Shown: positions 1 through 6,734, counted from the stretch's first letter. The stretch: DNA of 8,078 nucleotides from Tannerellaceae bacterium (GCA_031279915.1 JAITHO010000018.1:1-8078), one strand, 5' to 3'. Made by a program: numbers and translations. The notes: generated by a model from the sequence alone, not told the origin.

Positions 1-807
1 GGCCATGAAGTTACAGGACTGGCTCGCACCGACGAATCAGCAAGCAAGATTGGGGCTGCGGGAGCTCGCGTATTAAAGGGAAGCCTTTCGGATCTGGAAA
101 TCTTAGAACAAGGAGCTTCGAAGGCAGACGGCGTCATTCATACCGCCTTTGTGCATGACTTTAATAGCTTCGCCAATGCTAATGACATAGATAAAGCGGC
201 CATAGAAGCCATGGGTAAGGCTTTGGAAGGGACAAGCAAGCCTATAATAGTCACCGCCGGAATATTGGGGCTGCCTACAACCAACGGATTTATTACCGAA
301 GCCGATGCCTCGCCCGACTTCCCTCGAGCATCCGAAGCGATGGCTATGGCCTTGGCGGGAAGGGGCGTCAATGCCTCCGTTGTGCGACTGTCGCCCTCGG
401 TACATGCCAAAGGCGACAAAGGCTTTGTTCCTTTCATCATCTCGCAAGCACGTAAGCATGGAGTTTCGGCATATACGGGAGAGGGCAACAACCGCTGGCC
501 GGCTGTGCATCGCTTGGACGCTGCACATTTATTTTGCCTGGCAATAGAGAAAGCTCTCAAAGGAGCGAGATACAATGCCGTTGCCGATAGTGGAATTACA
601 ATAAAAGAGATTGCCGAATTGATAGGCGAAGCCGTAAAGCTGCCTGTTAGATCTATCGCCGGCGAAGAACTGGTTGCGCACTTTGAATGGATGAGCCGCT
701 TTATCGGATTTGATGCCCCGGCAACAAGTTATAAAACGCAGGAAGACTTAGGCTGGAAACCAACGCATCCCGGTTTGATAGAGGATATGAGGGCAAACTA
801 TTTTTGA
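1..807 (+). CDS. SDR family NAD(P)-dependent epimerase/dehydratase-like oxidoreductase (5' partial)
   Basis: Frame 1 is open from the first base to the TGA at 805-807, giving 268 visible residues. The reading begins GHEVTGLART, which in extended and atypical SDR proteins directly follows the first beta-strand and Rossmann glycine motif, so I estimate that about 20-25 N-terminal residues including GxxGxxG lie left of the window. Visible family signatures are ADGVIHTAFVHDF (nt about 124-162), the strand PIIVTAGILGLP, the VVRLSPSVH segment, and NRWPAVHRLDAAHLF (nt 490-534), typical of the substrate-binding half of atypical SDRs. The C-terminus has the usual LGWKPTHPGLIEDM ending. No clear YxxxK catalytic pair is visible, which is common in atypical members, so the reaction and substrate cannot be named. 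An internal ATG at 151 would make a truncated protein and is not the start. The next gene follows after 20 nt. Confidence 0.88.
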   Translation, partial: GHEVTGLARTDESASKIGAAGARVLKGSLSDLEILEQGASKADGVIHTAFVHDFNSFANANDIDKAAIEAMGKALEGTSKPIIVTAGILGLPTTNGFITEADASPDFPRASEAMAMALAGRGVNASVVRLSPSVHAKGDKGFVPFIISQARKHGVSAYTGEGNNRWPAVHRLDAAHLFCLAIEKALKGARYNAVADSGITIKEIAELIGEAVKLPVRSIAGEELVAHFEWMSRFIGFDAPATSYKTQEDLGWKPTHPGLIEDMRANYF

Positions 808-827
808 TTCCCTATCCTTATTTTAGT

Positions 828-1877
828 ATGGCTTCAGTGCAATTATCCAAACACATATCAGGAGCAATCTGCGCCCTTTGCTGTTTGCTATCGGCGCTAT
901 CATGTTCGTTCAATATTACGGAAGAGGAGGCGAATGACCCTTCGGTTTATGTGATTGATTTGGCGGCTTTCGATATCCCTAACAGTGGCAATTACAAGGA
1001 CAGGGAGGTTGCAATCGCTACCACTCGCGGGATTAATAATGCACTGAATTATGCCAAAGAGAATGGATATAGTACCGTCAAATTTCCCAACAGGCAATAT
1101 GCAATTATCTCGGAATGGCAGGGATGGGGATGGGTAGATATACCGCTGCATGACCTCAAAGGCATTGTCGTCCCTTCGGATATAAACCTTGAGCTGGGAG
1201 AGGCGGTTTTCCGACTTTTGCCTAACAACCAAGTGACCTATTCCCTATTCTACATTTTTGAAGTTGATAACATCACGATTAACGGAGGGCATTTGATAGG
1301 CGACCGTTATGAGCATGATTACAGCCTGTCGGAAACACTTGGATCGGCAACCCATGAGTGGGGGTTCGGCTTCAATATCGCTCATTCAAAAAATGTAACG
1401 ATTAAGGGCTCGAAAGTGGAACAGATGTCGGGCGACGCCGTTATCATCAACAGTTATCTTCTCGACGGGGTGAAACCTAATGATAATGTTCAAATCAGCA
1501 ATTGTGAGCTATACGACTGTCGGCGACAGGGAATCTCGCTTATTGCAGGCAATAATTCGGAGCTAAGCTATAACCATATTTATGGTATCAAAAACGGAAC
1601 CCTGCCTATGTGGGGCATAGATATTGAAGTGGAAGCCGCTTACGGTTGCGTGGGCAATTACACCCGGATACATCACAATCTGATTGAAGATGTGGAAGGC
1701 GGAGCTATCGTTTGCCATACCGGAGATTATATAGATGTATATGAAAATACGGTATATAGCTCGATAGCGACTGTCTTCAGCCGGCATGTGAAAATATATA
1801 GCAACACGATTTATAACGGTCAGATTATAATCCATGATGAGGATAATGCCATAGAATATGATAATACTATAAAATGA
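828..1877 (+). CDS. Right-handed parallel beta-helix repeat lipoprotein
   Basis: The product has 349 residues if it starts at ATG 828. A longer version from TTG 804 overlaps the upstream stop but puts eight residues in front of an otherwise ordinary signal peptide, so I prefer 828. Residues 10-25 are hydrophobic and end in ALSC, with Cys26 as probable lipidation site followed by SFNITEEE; acidic residues just after the cysteine fit surface-exported Bacteroidetes lipoproteins. The mature part starts with a pectate-lyase-3-like segment (NNALNYAKENGYSTVKFPNRQYAI), then repeats short beta-helix rungs such as VDNITINGGHLIG, SKNVTIKGSKVEQ, NDNVQISNCELYD, YTRIHHNLIEDV and HVKIYSNTIYNG. Such folds usually bind or cleave polysaccharide, but I see no catalytic set that identifies an enzyme. 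It stops in the middle of the rung pattern without a C-terminal cap, so it may be shortened. It is more AT-rich than the operon downstream, which could reflect transfer. Confidence 0.82.
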   Translation: MASVQLSKHISGAICALCCLLSALSCSFNITEEEANDPSVYVIDLAAFDIPNSGNYKDREVAIATTRGINNALNYAKENGYSTVKFPNRQYAIISEWQGWGWVDIPLHDLKGIVVPSDINLELGEAVFRLLPNNQVTYSLFYIFEVDNITINGGHLIGDRYEHDYSLSETLGSATHEWGFGFNIAHSKNVTIKGSKVEQMSGDAVIINSYLLDGVKPNDNVQISNCELYDCRRQGISLIAGNNSELSYNHIYGIKNGTLPMWGIDIEVEAAYGCVGNYTRIHHNLIEDVEGGAIVCHTGDYIDVYENTVYSSIATVFSRHVKIYSNTIYNGQIIIHDEDNAIEYDNTIK

Positions 1878-1947
1878 TATGACTAAGGGAGGATGTCTAT
1901 CGATTGGGCGAGATGGTACGGAGCAATCTTTCTACTCCTTTTCCTTA

Positions 1948-2248
1948 CGAAAAAAAAATGGAGCTAAATGAGGACTAATTTGGAGTGCGAAAAAGAAATT
2001 GGGCCTAAATGAGGACTAGTTTGGCTCGCGGAAAAAAAATTGGAGACAAACGAGGACTAGTTTGGCTTGCGGAAAAATAATTGGAGACAAACGAGGACTA
2101 TTTTGGCTTGCGGAAAAATAATTGGAGGCAAACGAGGACTAGTTTAGCTCGCGGAAAAAAAATTGGACACAAACGAGGACTAGTTTGGCTTTGCGGAAAA
2201 TTTTGGAACGAACAAGGCTTTGCTTTTTCTTTGCGGAAATAACTTTTG
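1948..2248 (+). repeat. Tandem array 1: six 41-bp units plus one degenerate unit
   Basis: The core GAGGACTA starts at 1970, 2011, 2052, 2093, 2134 and 2175, exactly 41 bases apart each time. Each unit has an A-rich linker (GCGGAAAAA...), the core TTGGAG or a variant, then an inverted repeat CAAAC-GAGGACTA-GTTTG with an 8-base loop. Unit 1 carries AAAT/ATTT in place of AAAC/GTTT, so the loop-closing pair changes from C-G to T-A. Unit 2 has the T-G intermediate. Units 4 and 5 have one arm mismatch each. A seventh decayed unit begins with TTGGAAC at 2203 and runs into the leader of the next gene. The whole unit is conserved and there are no unique spacers. The period is not a multiple of three and the array is not translated. 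Confidence 0.92.
2219..2247 (+). promoter_or_regulatory. Possible Bacteroidetes-type promoter for the paaK-like operon
   Basis: TTTG at 2219-2222 and TAACTTTT at 2240-2247 approximate the Bacteroidetes -33 (TTTG) and -7 (TAnnTTTG) elements, with one mismatch in the -7 box and 17 bases between them. Transcription would start near 2253, about 60 nt before the PaaK start. Both boxes lie in the decayed seventh unit of array 1. The match is weak and could be chance in AT-rich sequence. Confidence 0.28.
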
Positions 2249-2312
2249 AGCCGCCCGACAAGCAAGGTATCTCGCCGGCAAAATATGATTATTAATTAAA
2301 GACTAAATAAGT

Positions 2313-3617
2313 ATGAATGATTATTGGGAGAAAGATATTGAAACTATAAGCCGAACAGCTCTGGAGGAATTACAGCTCGCGAGCCTGCGGTCGACTATCG
2401 CTCAGGCTGCTCGCTCGACCTTCTATCATGAGATGTTCGACCGGCATGGCATCAGCGCCGAGGGTATAAGTTCGCTCGACGACCTAAGGTCGATTCCCTT
2501 CACCACTAAAGAAGATTTGCGTAAGAACTATCCCTACGGCATGTCGGCCATCCCCCTCCGAGAGTGCGTTCGGCTACATTCGTCGAGCGGAACCACAGGC
2601 AATCCAACCGTGGTGCTACATTCGCAGCGCGACATTGACGACTGGGCCAATCAGGTAGCCCGATGCATGTACATGGTTGGCATACGCAACGAAGATGTAT
2701 TCCAGAACACCTCGGGATACGGCATGTTTACCGGCGGGCTCGGCTTTCAGTACGGGGCCGAACTGCTCGGAGCGCTAACTGTGCCGGCAGCGGCTGGGAA
2801 CACCAAGAGGCAAATCAAGTTCATCCGAGATTTCGGCGCCACCTGTCTGCACATCATTCCCAGCTACGCAACCCGCCTGGCAGAGGTGATGTACGAGGAG
2901 GGAGTCGATCCGCGGCGCGACACTAAGCTGCGGGTGATATGCATAGGCGCCGAGCCTCACTCGGAGGAACAACGCAAGCGAATCGAGCAACTGCTAGGCG
3001 TGAAGGCCTACAACTGCTTCGGCATGTCGGAGATGAACGGCCCCGGAGTTGCCTTCGAATGCACCGAGCAGAACGGGCTGCACATCTGGGAAGATTATGT
3101 TATAGCGGAAATCATCGACCCCGATACCCTACTGCCCGTGCCCGACGGCGAACAGGGAGAGCTTGTGCTGACAACCCTCCGACGCGAAGCTATGCCCCTG
3201 ATCCGCTATCGCACCCGCGACCTCACCTGCATCATCCCCGGCGACTGCCCCTGCGGACGAACTCATCGCCGCATAGCCCGATTCCGCGGACGCAGCGACG
3301 ATATGATAATCCTCAAAGGCGTTAACCTCTTCCCCATACAGATAGAAACCATACTGATGCAATTCCGAGAGCTGGGCAGTAACTACCTGATCACGCTCGA
3401 AACCGTTGGCAACAGCGACGAGATGCTGATAGAGGTCGAACTAAGCGATCTCTTCACCGACGACTACGCCGAGCTGCAAGCCCTCGCCCGCGAAATAACC
3501 CGACGCCTGCGCGACGAGCTCCTCCTTACGCCGCGGCTCCGGCTCGTTGCCCGCGGATCGCTGCCCGTGCAAGAAGGCAAAGCAGTCAGGGTAAAGGATC
3601 TTCGGAAACTTATTTAA
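2313..3617 (+). CDS. paaK: Phenylacetate-CoA ligase (PaaK-like, AMP-forming)
   Basis: This is a 434-residue member of the adenylate-forming superfamily, a normal length for PaaK. These enzymes join an aryl acid such as phenylacetate to CoA using ATP, through an acyl-AMP intermediate, in the cytoplasm. Motifs in order: the PaaK-type N-terminus (YWEKDIETISR, then IPFTTKEDLRKNYPYG at about 61-76), the phosphate-binding loop SSSGTTGNPT at 90-99, YNCFGMSEMNGPG at about 233-245, the GDCPCGRTH segment, the hinge region RFRGRSDDMIILKGVN at 323-338, and a C-terminal EGKAVRV in which Lys423 is the likely catalytic lysine. It is the first gene of a tight operon, 14 nt before the ACT-domain gene. In anaerobes, PaaK-like and ACT genes often accompany indolepyruvate:ferredoxin oxidoreductase, where arylacetyl-CoA ligases link to aromatic amino acid metabolism; no such oxidoreductase gene is in this window. 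Phenylacetate, indoleacetate or another aryl acid are all possible substrates. Confidence 0.93.
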   Translation: MNDYWEKDIETISRTALEELQLASLRSTIAQAARSTFYHEMFDRHGISAEGISSLDDLRSIPFTTKEDLRKNYPYGMSAIPLRECVRLHSSSGTTGNPTVVLHSQRDIDDWANQVARCMYMVGIRNEDVFQNTSGYGMFTGGLGFQYGAELLGALTVPAAAGNTKRQIKFIRDFGATCLHIIPSYATRLAEVMYEEGVDPRRDTKLRVICIGAEPHSEEQRKRIEQLLGVKAYNCFGMSEMNGPGVAFECTEQNGLHIWEDYVIAEIIDPDTLLPVPDGEQGELVLTTLRREAMPLIRYRTRDLTCIIPGDCPCGRTHRRIARFRGRSDDMIILKGVNLFPIQIETILMQFRELGSNYLITLETVGNSDEMLIEVELSDLFTDDYAELQALAREITRRLRDELLLTPRLRLVARGSLPVQEGKAVRVKDLRKLI

Positions 3618-3631
3618 TACATATATATATT

Positions 3632-4057
3632 ATGACAGTCCACCAGATTTCCGTGTTCCTTGAGAACAAGTACGGCAAGCTAAGCGAAATACTATCGCTG
3701 CTCGCCGAAGGCCAGATACGGATCATCGCCGCCACTGTTGCCGATACATCAGAGTTCGGCATCATGCGGCTCATCGTTAGCGATCCGCAAAAGGCCTGCA
3801 CCATCCTGAAAGCTCACAACGTGAGCGCGAACCTCACCGACGTGCTGGCCATCGTAACCGGCTCGTCGGCCGATAGCTTTGCCGCGACAATATCCTGCTT
3901 CACCCATGCAGGCATCAGCATCGAATACATGTACTGCTTTGCCGTTAACGGCAAGGCAATACTCATACTGCGCACCAACAATCGCGAAGCTGCCCGCGAA
4001 GTCATCCGCAGGCAGAACTTAGAATACATTTGTGAAAGCGACCTAATTAAACTTTAA
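3632..4057 (+). CDS. Double ACT-domain amino-acid-binding protein
   Basis: The 141 residues form two consecutive ACT-like halves. The first (about 1-70) starts HQISVFLENKYGKLSEIL, the classic ACT ligand-loop pattern in which an Asn and a Gly precede the first helix. The second (about 71-141) includes VLAIVTGSSADSFAATISCFTHAGISIEYMYCF. There is no catalytic or DNA-binding domain, so it is a stand-alone sensor-type protein. ACT domains generally bind amino acids at subunit interfaces and change a partner's activity. Small two-ACT proteins of this kind are commonly encoded next to PaaK-like ligases, so regulation of the ligase or pathway by an aromatic amino acid is a reasonable inference but not shown here. 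It lies 14 nt after the ligase and 6 nt before the symporter accessory gene, which supports co-transcription. Confidence 0.88.
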   Translation: MTVHQISVFLENKYGKLSEILSLLAEGQIRIIAATVADTSEFGIMRLIVSDPQKACTILKAHNVSANLTDVLAIVTGSSADSFAATISCFTHAGISIEYMYCFAVNGKAILILRTNNREAAREVIRRQNLEYICESDLIKL

Positions 4058-4063
4058 AGCAAT

Positions 4064-4216
4064 ATGTTTGGAATTGACGATCCCGGAATATGGACAGCCT
4101 ATCTGCTGTCTGCCGCCTGCCTGATCTTTGCCGCCTTGTACGGCTTCATCCGCAGGAACGAAAAAGATGAGGACGACCATAGTAGTAACAACCCCGATAA
4201 ACCCTCCGAATCATGA
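4064..4216 (+). CDS. Symporter small accessory protein
   Basis: This short gene encodes 50 residues from ATG 4064 to TGA 4214-4216. It begins MFGIDDPGIWTAYLLSA, has one membrane segment at about residues 10-29 (WTAYLLSAACLIFAALYGF), then a basic stop-transfer (IRRN) and a hydrophilic acidic tail rich in D, N and S. The start MFGxDDPxIW and the position immediately before a sodium:solute symporter match the small accessory proteins that precede many symporters of this family in bacteria. Its stop overlaps the symporter ATG by four bases (ATGA), so the two are probably translationally coupled. The ACT gene ends only 6 nt upstream. Its likely role is as a membrane subunit or assembly factor of the symporter. 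The tail is longer than in the family members I recall. Confidence 0.88.
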   Translation: MFGIDDPGIWTAYLLSAACLIFAALYGFIRRNEKDEDDHSSNNPDKPSES

Positions 4217-5775
4217 GCACACTATCCTTAGGAATAATCGTAATAATATACATGTTCGTGCTGGCCTGGCTCGGATACCTCGGATATGTACAAACGCGCC
4301 GCGACAGCGATTATCTGCTGGGCGGACGAAAAACTCACCCGCTAATCATGTCGCTGTCTTACGGCGCAACCTTCATCTCGGCCTCGGCCATAGTAGGATT
4401 CGGAGGATTCGCGGCAGCCTTCGGGATGGGACTTCAATGGCTGTGCCTGCTGAACATGCTCGTTGGCGTCGTTATCGCCTTCATATTTTTCGGCAAACGA
4501 ACTCGCAAGCTCGGCGCCATTCACGGATCGCGCACCTTCGCCCAACTGCTGGGAGCACACTACGGATCGCGAGCCATACAAGTGTTCGTAGCCGCCGTTA
4601 TCTTCATCGGCATGCCGCTTTATGCCGCAGTTGTGATGAAAGGCGGAGCAGTCTTTATAGAACAGATCTTCCACATCAACCTCGACCTGGCTCTGTTAGT
4701 ATTCACCCTCGTGGTGGCCGCCTACGTTGTTAGCGGAGGCATCCGGAGCGTGATGTATACCGACGCCCTCCAGGCCGTGATAATGTTCTTCAGTATACTG
4801 TTCCTCCTCTTTTGGTTTTATCATATCCTCGGAATGAATTTCAGCGAAGCCAACCGAGAGCTGTCGCAGATAGCCGACCGCGTACCCGATCGCTTCCGCG
4901 AGCTCGGACATCAGGGCTGGACGCGGATGCCCCTCGCCGGATCGCCGCAGTGGTACACGCTCGTGACCTCGCTCATCCTCGGCGTAGGCATAGGATGCCT
5001 GGCTCAGCCCCAGCTCGTAGTGCGATTCATGACCGTAGCCAGCTCCCGCCAGCTCAACAGAGGAGTGCTCATCGGATCGCTCTTCATCTTCGTCACCGTC
5101 GGAAGCATATACCACATAGGCCCGCTGAGCAATCTGTTTTTCCTGAAAACCCAAGGCGTAGTAGCAGCCGATGCCGTTAAAGACATCGACAAAATAATCC
5201 CGCTCTTCATCGACAAAGCCATGCCCGCCTGGTTCGGAGCCGTCTTCATGCTCTGCATCCTGTCGGCCAGCATGTCGACGCTGAGCGCCCAGTTCCACAC
5301 CATGGGAGGCGCCTTCGGAGCCGACATGTTTCCCCGCCTCGGACGCAGCCGCAGCGATAAATCAACCATCGGAGTGCGCATAGGCGTAGTATGCGCCATC
5401 CTCCTGAGCTACATAATCTGCTACACCCTAAGCGCCGGAATCATCGCCCGAGGCACAGCCCTCTTCATGGGAGTCTGCGCCGCCACCTTCCTTCCGGCCT
5501 ACTTCTGCTCGCTCTACTGGAAGCGCGCCACCCGCCAGGGAGCCCTCGCCAGCCTCTGGACAGGCGGCCTGGCCAGCCTCTTCGCCATGACCTTCCTCCA
5601 CCGAGCCGAAGCCGCTCCGATAGGCCTCTGCAAAGCCCTGTTCGGCCGCGACGTCCTCATCGCCCAATACCCCTGGTACGCCATCGACCCCATCCTGTTC
5701 GCCCTTCCGCTATCCGTGATAGCGATAGTGATAGTCAGCCTTGCAAGCAGCAAGGCCGAGGCGAAGGCTGGGTGA
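4213..5775 (+). CDS. Sodium:solute symporter (SSS family)
   Basis: The protein has 520 residues and many hydrophobic segments, as expected for a 13-TM SSS (TC 2.A.21) inner-membrane carrier with the LeuT-like fold. Recognisable parts are TM1 (about 4-24), the family signature region DYLLGGRKTHPLIMSLSYGA at 33-52 leading into a TM2 rich in small residues, and SASMSTLSAQ at 351-360, where Ser355-Thr356 align with the Na2-site Ser-Thr pair known from PutP (S340/T341). The visible Na2 pair supports sodium coupling. The substrate cannot be read from sequence. The linked aryl-CoA ligase and ACT protein suggest an aryl acid, another monocarboxylate or an aromatic amino acid. The gene overlaps the small accessory gene by four bases and is the last in the operon. 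The C-terminus is short and charged (SSKAEAKAG), and array 2 begins about 50 nt after the stop. Confidence 0.92.
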   Translation: MSTLSLGIIVIIYMFVLAWLGYLGYVQTRRDSDYLLGGRKTHPLIMSLSYGATFISASAIVGFGGFAAAFGMGLQWLCLLNMLVGVVIAFIFFGKRTRKLGAIHGSRTFAQLLGAHYGSRAIQVFVAAVIFIGMPLYAAVVMKGGAVFIEQIFHINLDLALLVFTLVVAAYVVSGGIRSVMYTDALQAVIMFFSILFLLFWFYHILGMNFSEANRELSQIADRVPDRFRELGHQGWTRMPLAGSPQWYTLVTSLILGVGIGCLAQPQLVVRFMTVASSRQLNRGVLIGSLFIFVTVGSIYHIGPLSNLFFLKTQGVVAADAVKDIDKIIPLFIDKAMPAWFGAVFMLCILSASMSTLSAQFHTMGGAFGADMFPRLGRSRSDKSTIGVRIGVVCAILLSYIICYTLSAGIIARGTALFMGVCAATFLPAYFCSLYWKRATRQGALASLWTGGLASLFAMTFLHRAEAAPIGLCKALFGRDVLIAQYPWYAIDPILFALPLSVIAIVIVSLASSKAEAKAG

Positions 5776-5824
5776 GAGGCCGAGTGACTGCTAACAGATG
5801 AGAGTGTTGCACGAGAGAGTCGTC

Positions 5825-6045
5825 TGAGGCGTCCGGAAAGAATTTCTGGGGGTCTGTACGCGCGTATGAGGCGCCCTGCAAGAAATATTGGAGGCTCATA
5901 CGAGCGTATGAGGCGCCGTGCAAGAAATATTGGAGGCTCATACGAGCGTTTGAGGCGCCCTGCAAGAAATTTGGAGGCTCATACGTGCGTATGAGGCGCC
6001 CTGCAAGAAATTTGGAGGCTCATACGTGCGTATGAGGCGCCCTGA
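5825..6045 (+). repeat. Tandem array 2: five 41/42-bp hairpin units plus a partial unit
   Basis: Units starting TGAGGCG lie at 5825, 5867, 5909, 5951 and 5992, with a truncated unit at 6033. The first three are 42 bp and the last two are 41 bp, having lost one A in the linker. The units at 5951 and 5992 are identical, suggesting a recent duplication. Each unit has TGAGGCGCC, the linker TGCAAGAAAT, the core TTGGAG and a palindrome CTCATACG-(AG or TG)-CGTATGAG that runs into the next unit. The first unit (5825) is the most diverged. Decay at the left edge with identity at the right suggests growth from the right. The length change to 41 breaks any reading frame, so the array is not coding. Confidence 0.93.
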
Positions 6046-6061
6046 GAGAGTTTTCTCTCTC
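6044..6061. other. Perfect hairpin GAGAGAG-TTTT-CTCTCTC
   Basis: A 7-bp perfect stem with a TTTT loop ends array 2. It has no T-tract after it on the plus strand, so it is a poor intrinsic terminator. Its right arm is also the outer right arm of the composite bracket, so local and long-range pairing exclude each other. Confidence 0.55.
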
Positions 6062-6109
6062 GTGCAAAGCTCTCACTAAAGCAACTTTATCCAACAATAT
6101 AAGGTTGAC

Positions 6110-6619
6110 ATGACACTAGACGAAAACACATTCCGCCAGGTATACAATGATTTTTTTGAACCGGTTTGCCATTTTTTGAATCGTTATACGCAGGATATTC
6201 AAGTTATTGAAGATGTCGTGCAGGAGGTTTTTGTCGCTTTGTGGGAAGATTACCGCTCGCGCGAAATCACGCATGTAAAAACGTATCTCTGTCACAGCGC
6301 CCGCAACCGCATTTTTAACTATCTGCGCGATGCCGGCAACCGTATGCGCATCCTCGAAGACTGGGCGAAGGCGGAAGAGGAACTGCGAAAAGCGACCGAC
6401 TGCATCGACCGCAACCGTTTCTACCTCCTGCTGGCGGAGGCTGTCGAAACCTTGCCCGACAAATGCAGGGTGATTTTCATCCTGCACAAGGAAGTGCGCC
6501 TTTCGTACCGGGAAATCGCTTTGAAACAGGACATCTCCGTTAAAACAGTCGAAAATCAAATGACAATCGCCTTCCGCAAAATACGTGAATACATCCTCAC
6601 GCACGCCGACCTGTTATAA
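6110..6619 (+). CDS. ECF-type RNA polymerase sigma factor (Bacteroides expansion type)
   Basis: The 169-residue protein has the two-domain layout of ECF sigma factors. Region 2 covers about 5-75, with the core-binding stretch IEDVVQEVFVALWEDY at 33-48 and HVKTYLCHSARNRIFNYLRD matching regions 2.3-2.4. A charged linker follows. Region 4 runs from LPDKCRVIF (115-123) through a helix-turn-helix (LSYREIALKQDISVKTVENQ, about 131-150) that contacts the -35 element. Length and style match the sigma factors that Bacteroidales pair with FecR-like anti-sigma proteins to control SusC/SusD-type uptake loci. The start ATG 6110 follows AAGGTTGAC, with no alternative nearby. The partner-like FecR gene is 594 bp downstream instead of adjacent, which is unusual. 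The composite repeat lies immediately upstream and may sit in its promoter region. Confidence 0.93.
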   Translation: MTLDENTFRQVYNDFFEPVCHFLNRYTQDIQVIEDVVQEVFVALWEDYRSREITHVKTYLCHSARNRIFNYLRDAGNRMRILEDWAKAEEELRKATDCIDRNRFYLLLAEAVETLPDKCRVIFILHKEVRLSYREIALKQDISVKTVENQMTIAFRKIREYILTHADLL

Positions 6620-6703
6620 CCCCAAATTACGCATTAGGAATTTTCGCTGCTAAATCTACCGGATACTCCATAGTCCACGCATAAAGAAAAATTAAATTAA
6701 CTT

Positions 6704-6734
6704 GGAGAGGCGCCGTTTTTTTTCTCCGGCGCCG
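6704..6734 (+). other. Hairpin pair with alternative folds and an internal T8 tract
   Basis: GGCGCCG at 6709-6715 is perfectly complementary to CGGCGCC at 6727-6733, with an 11-base loop that begins with eight Ts. GGAGA at 6704-6708 can instead pair with TCTCC at 6723-6727, and the two folds share base 6727. It could end sigma transcription or act as an attenuator; the T tract lies inside the loop, so it is not a standard terminator. TTGGAG, the core of the tandem arrays, occurs here at 6702-6707. Confidence 0.5.

Larger units (their letters stand above)
1878..2312. other. Non-coding gap dominated by tandem array 1
   Basis: This gap of 435 bases has no credible gene. Positions 1878-1947 show nothing I recognise and no clear terminator for the beta-helix gene. 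Positions 1948-2248 are a 41-bp tandem repeat listed separately. Positions 2249-2312 are the AT-rich leader of the PaaK-like gene, with the sequence AAATAAGT just before its ATG and no Shine-Dalgarno motif. Confidence 0.8.
5799..6075. mobile_element. Putative MITE-like composite: inverted repeats bracketing array 2
   Basis: The left arm at 5799-5819 reads TGAGAG, TG, then TTGCACGAGAGAG. The right arm at 6055-6075 reads CTCTCTCGTGCAA, AG, then CTCTCA. They are reverse complements at 19 of 21 positions: 13 perfect, 2 mismatched, 6 perfect. Between them lies the 41/42-bp array. Tandem repeats enclosed by inverted termini are known from Porphyromonas BrickBuilt MITEs, which have a different repeat length. 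I see no transposase and no convincing target-site duplication, so mobility is inference. The bracket could instead act as a large RNA stem. Confidence 0.5.
5776..6109. other. Non-coding gap holding the array 2 composite element
   Basis: This 334-base gap between the symporter and sigma genes has no credible gene. Nearly all of it is the bracketed tandem array. Positions 6076-6109 form a short AT-rich leader before the sigma factor, without a recognisable Shine-Dalgarno motif or Bacteroidetes promoter pair. Confidence 0.8.

Noticed and set aside
804..827. TTG start giving a longer beta-helix protein overlapping the SDR stop
   Set aside because: The added residues (MIPYPYFS) precede an ordinary signal peptide that starts naturally at ATG 828.
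1892..1966. Short plus-strand ORF (about 24 codons, MSIDWARWYG...) after the beta-helix gene
   Set aside because: It is too short, ends in the array A-tract and has no family resemblance; a membrane-like stretch alone is not enough.
1948..2248. CRISPR array
   Set aside because: The whole 41-bp unit is conserved, including the stretches between the hairpins. There are no unique spacers and no cas genes.
5735..5965. Minus-strand ORF with 14-residue repeats (GASYARMSLQYFL type)
   Set aside because: It is a by-product of the 42-bp units, overlaps the symporter end, and the 41-bp units break the frame, so selection for coding is not supported.
5791..6079. Target-site duplication CTAA around the array 2 bracket
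   Set aside because: CTAA occurs at 5791-5794 and 6076-6079, but the left copy is four bases away from the arm, so it is not a proper flanking duplication.
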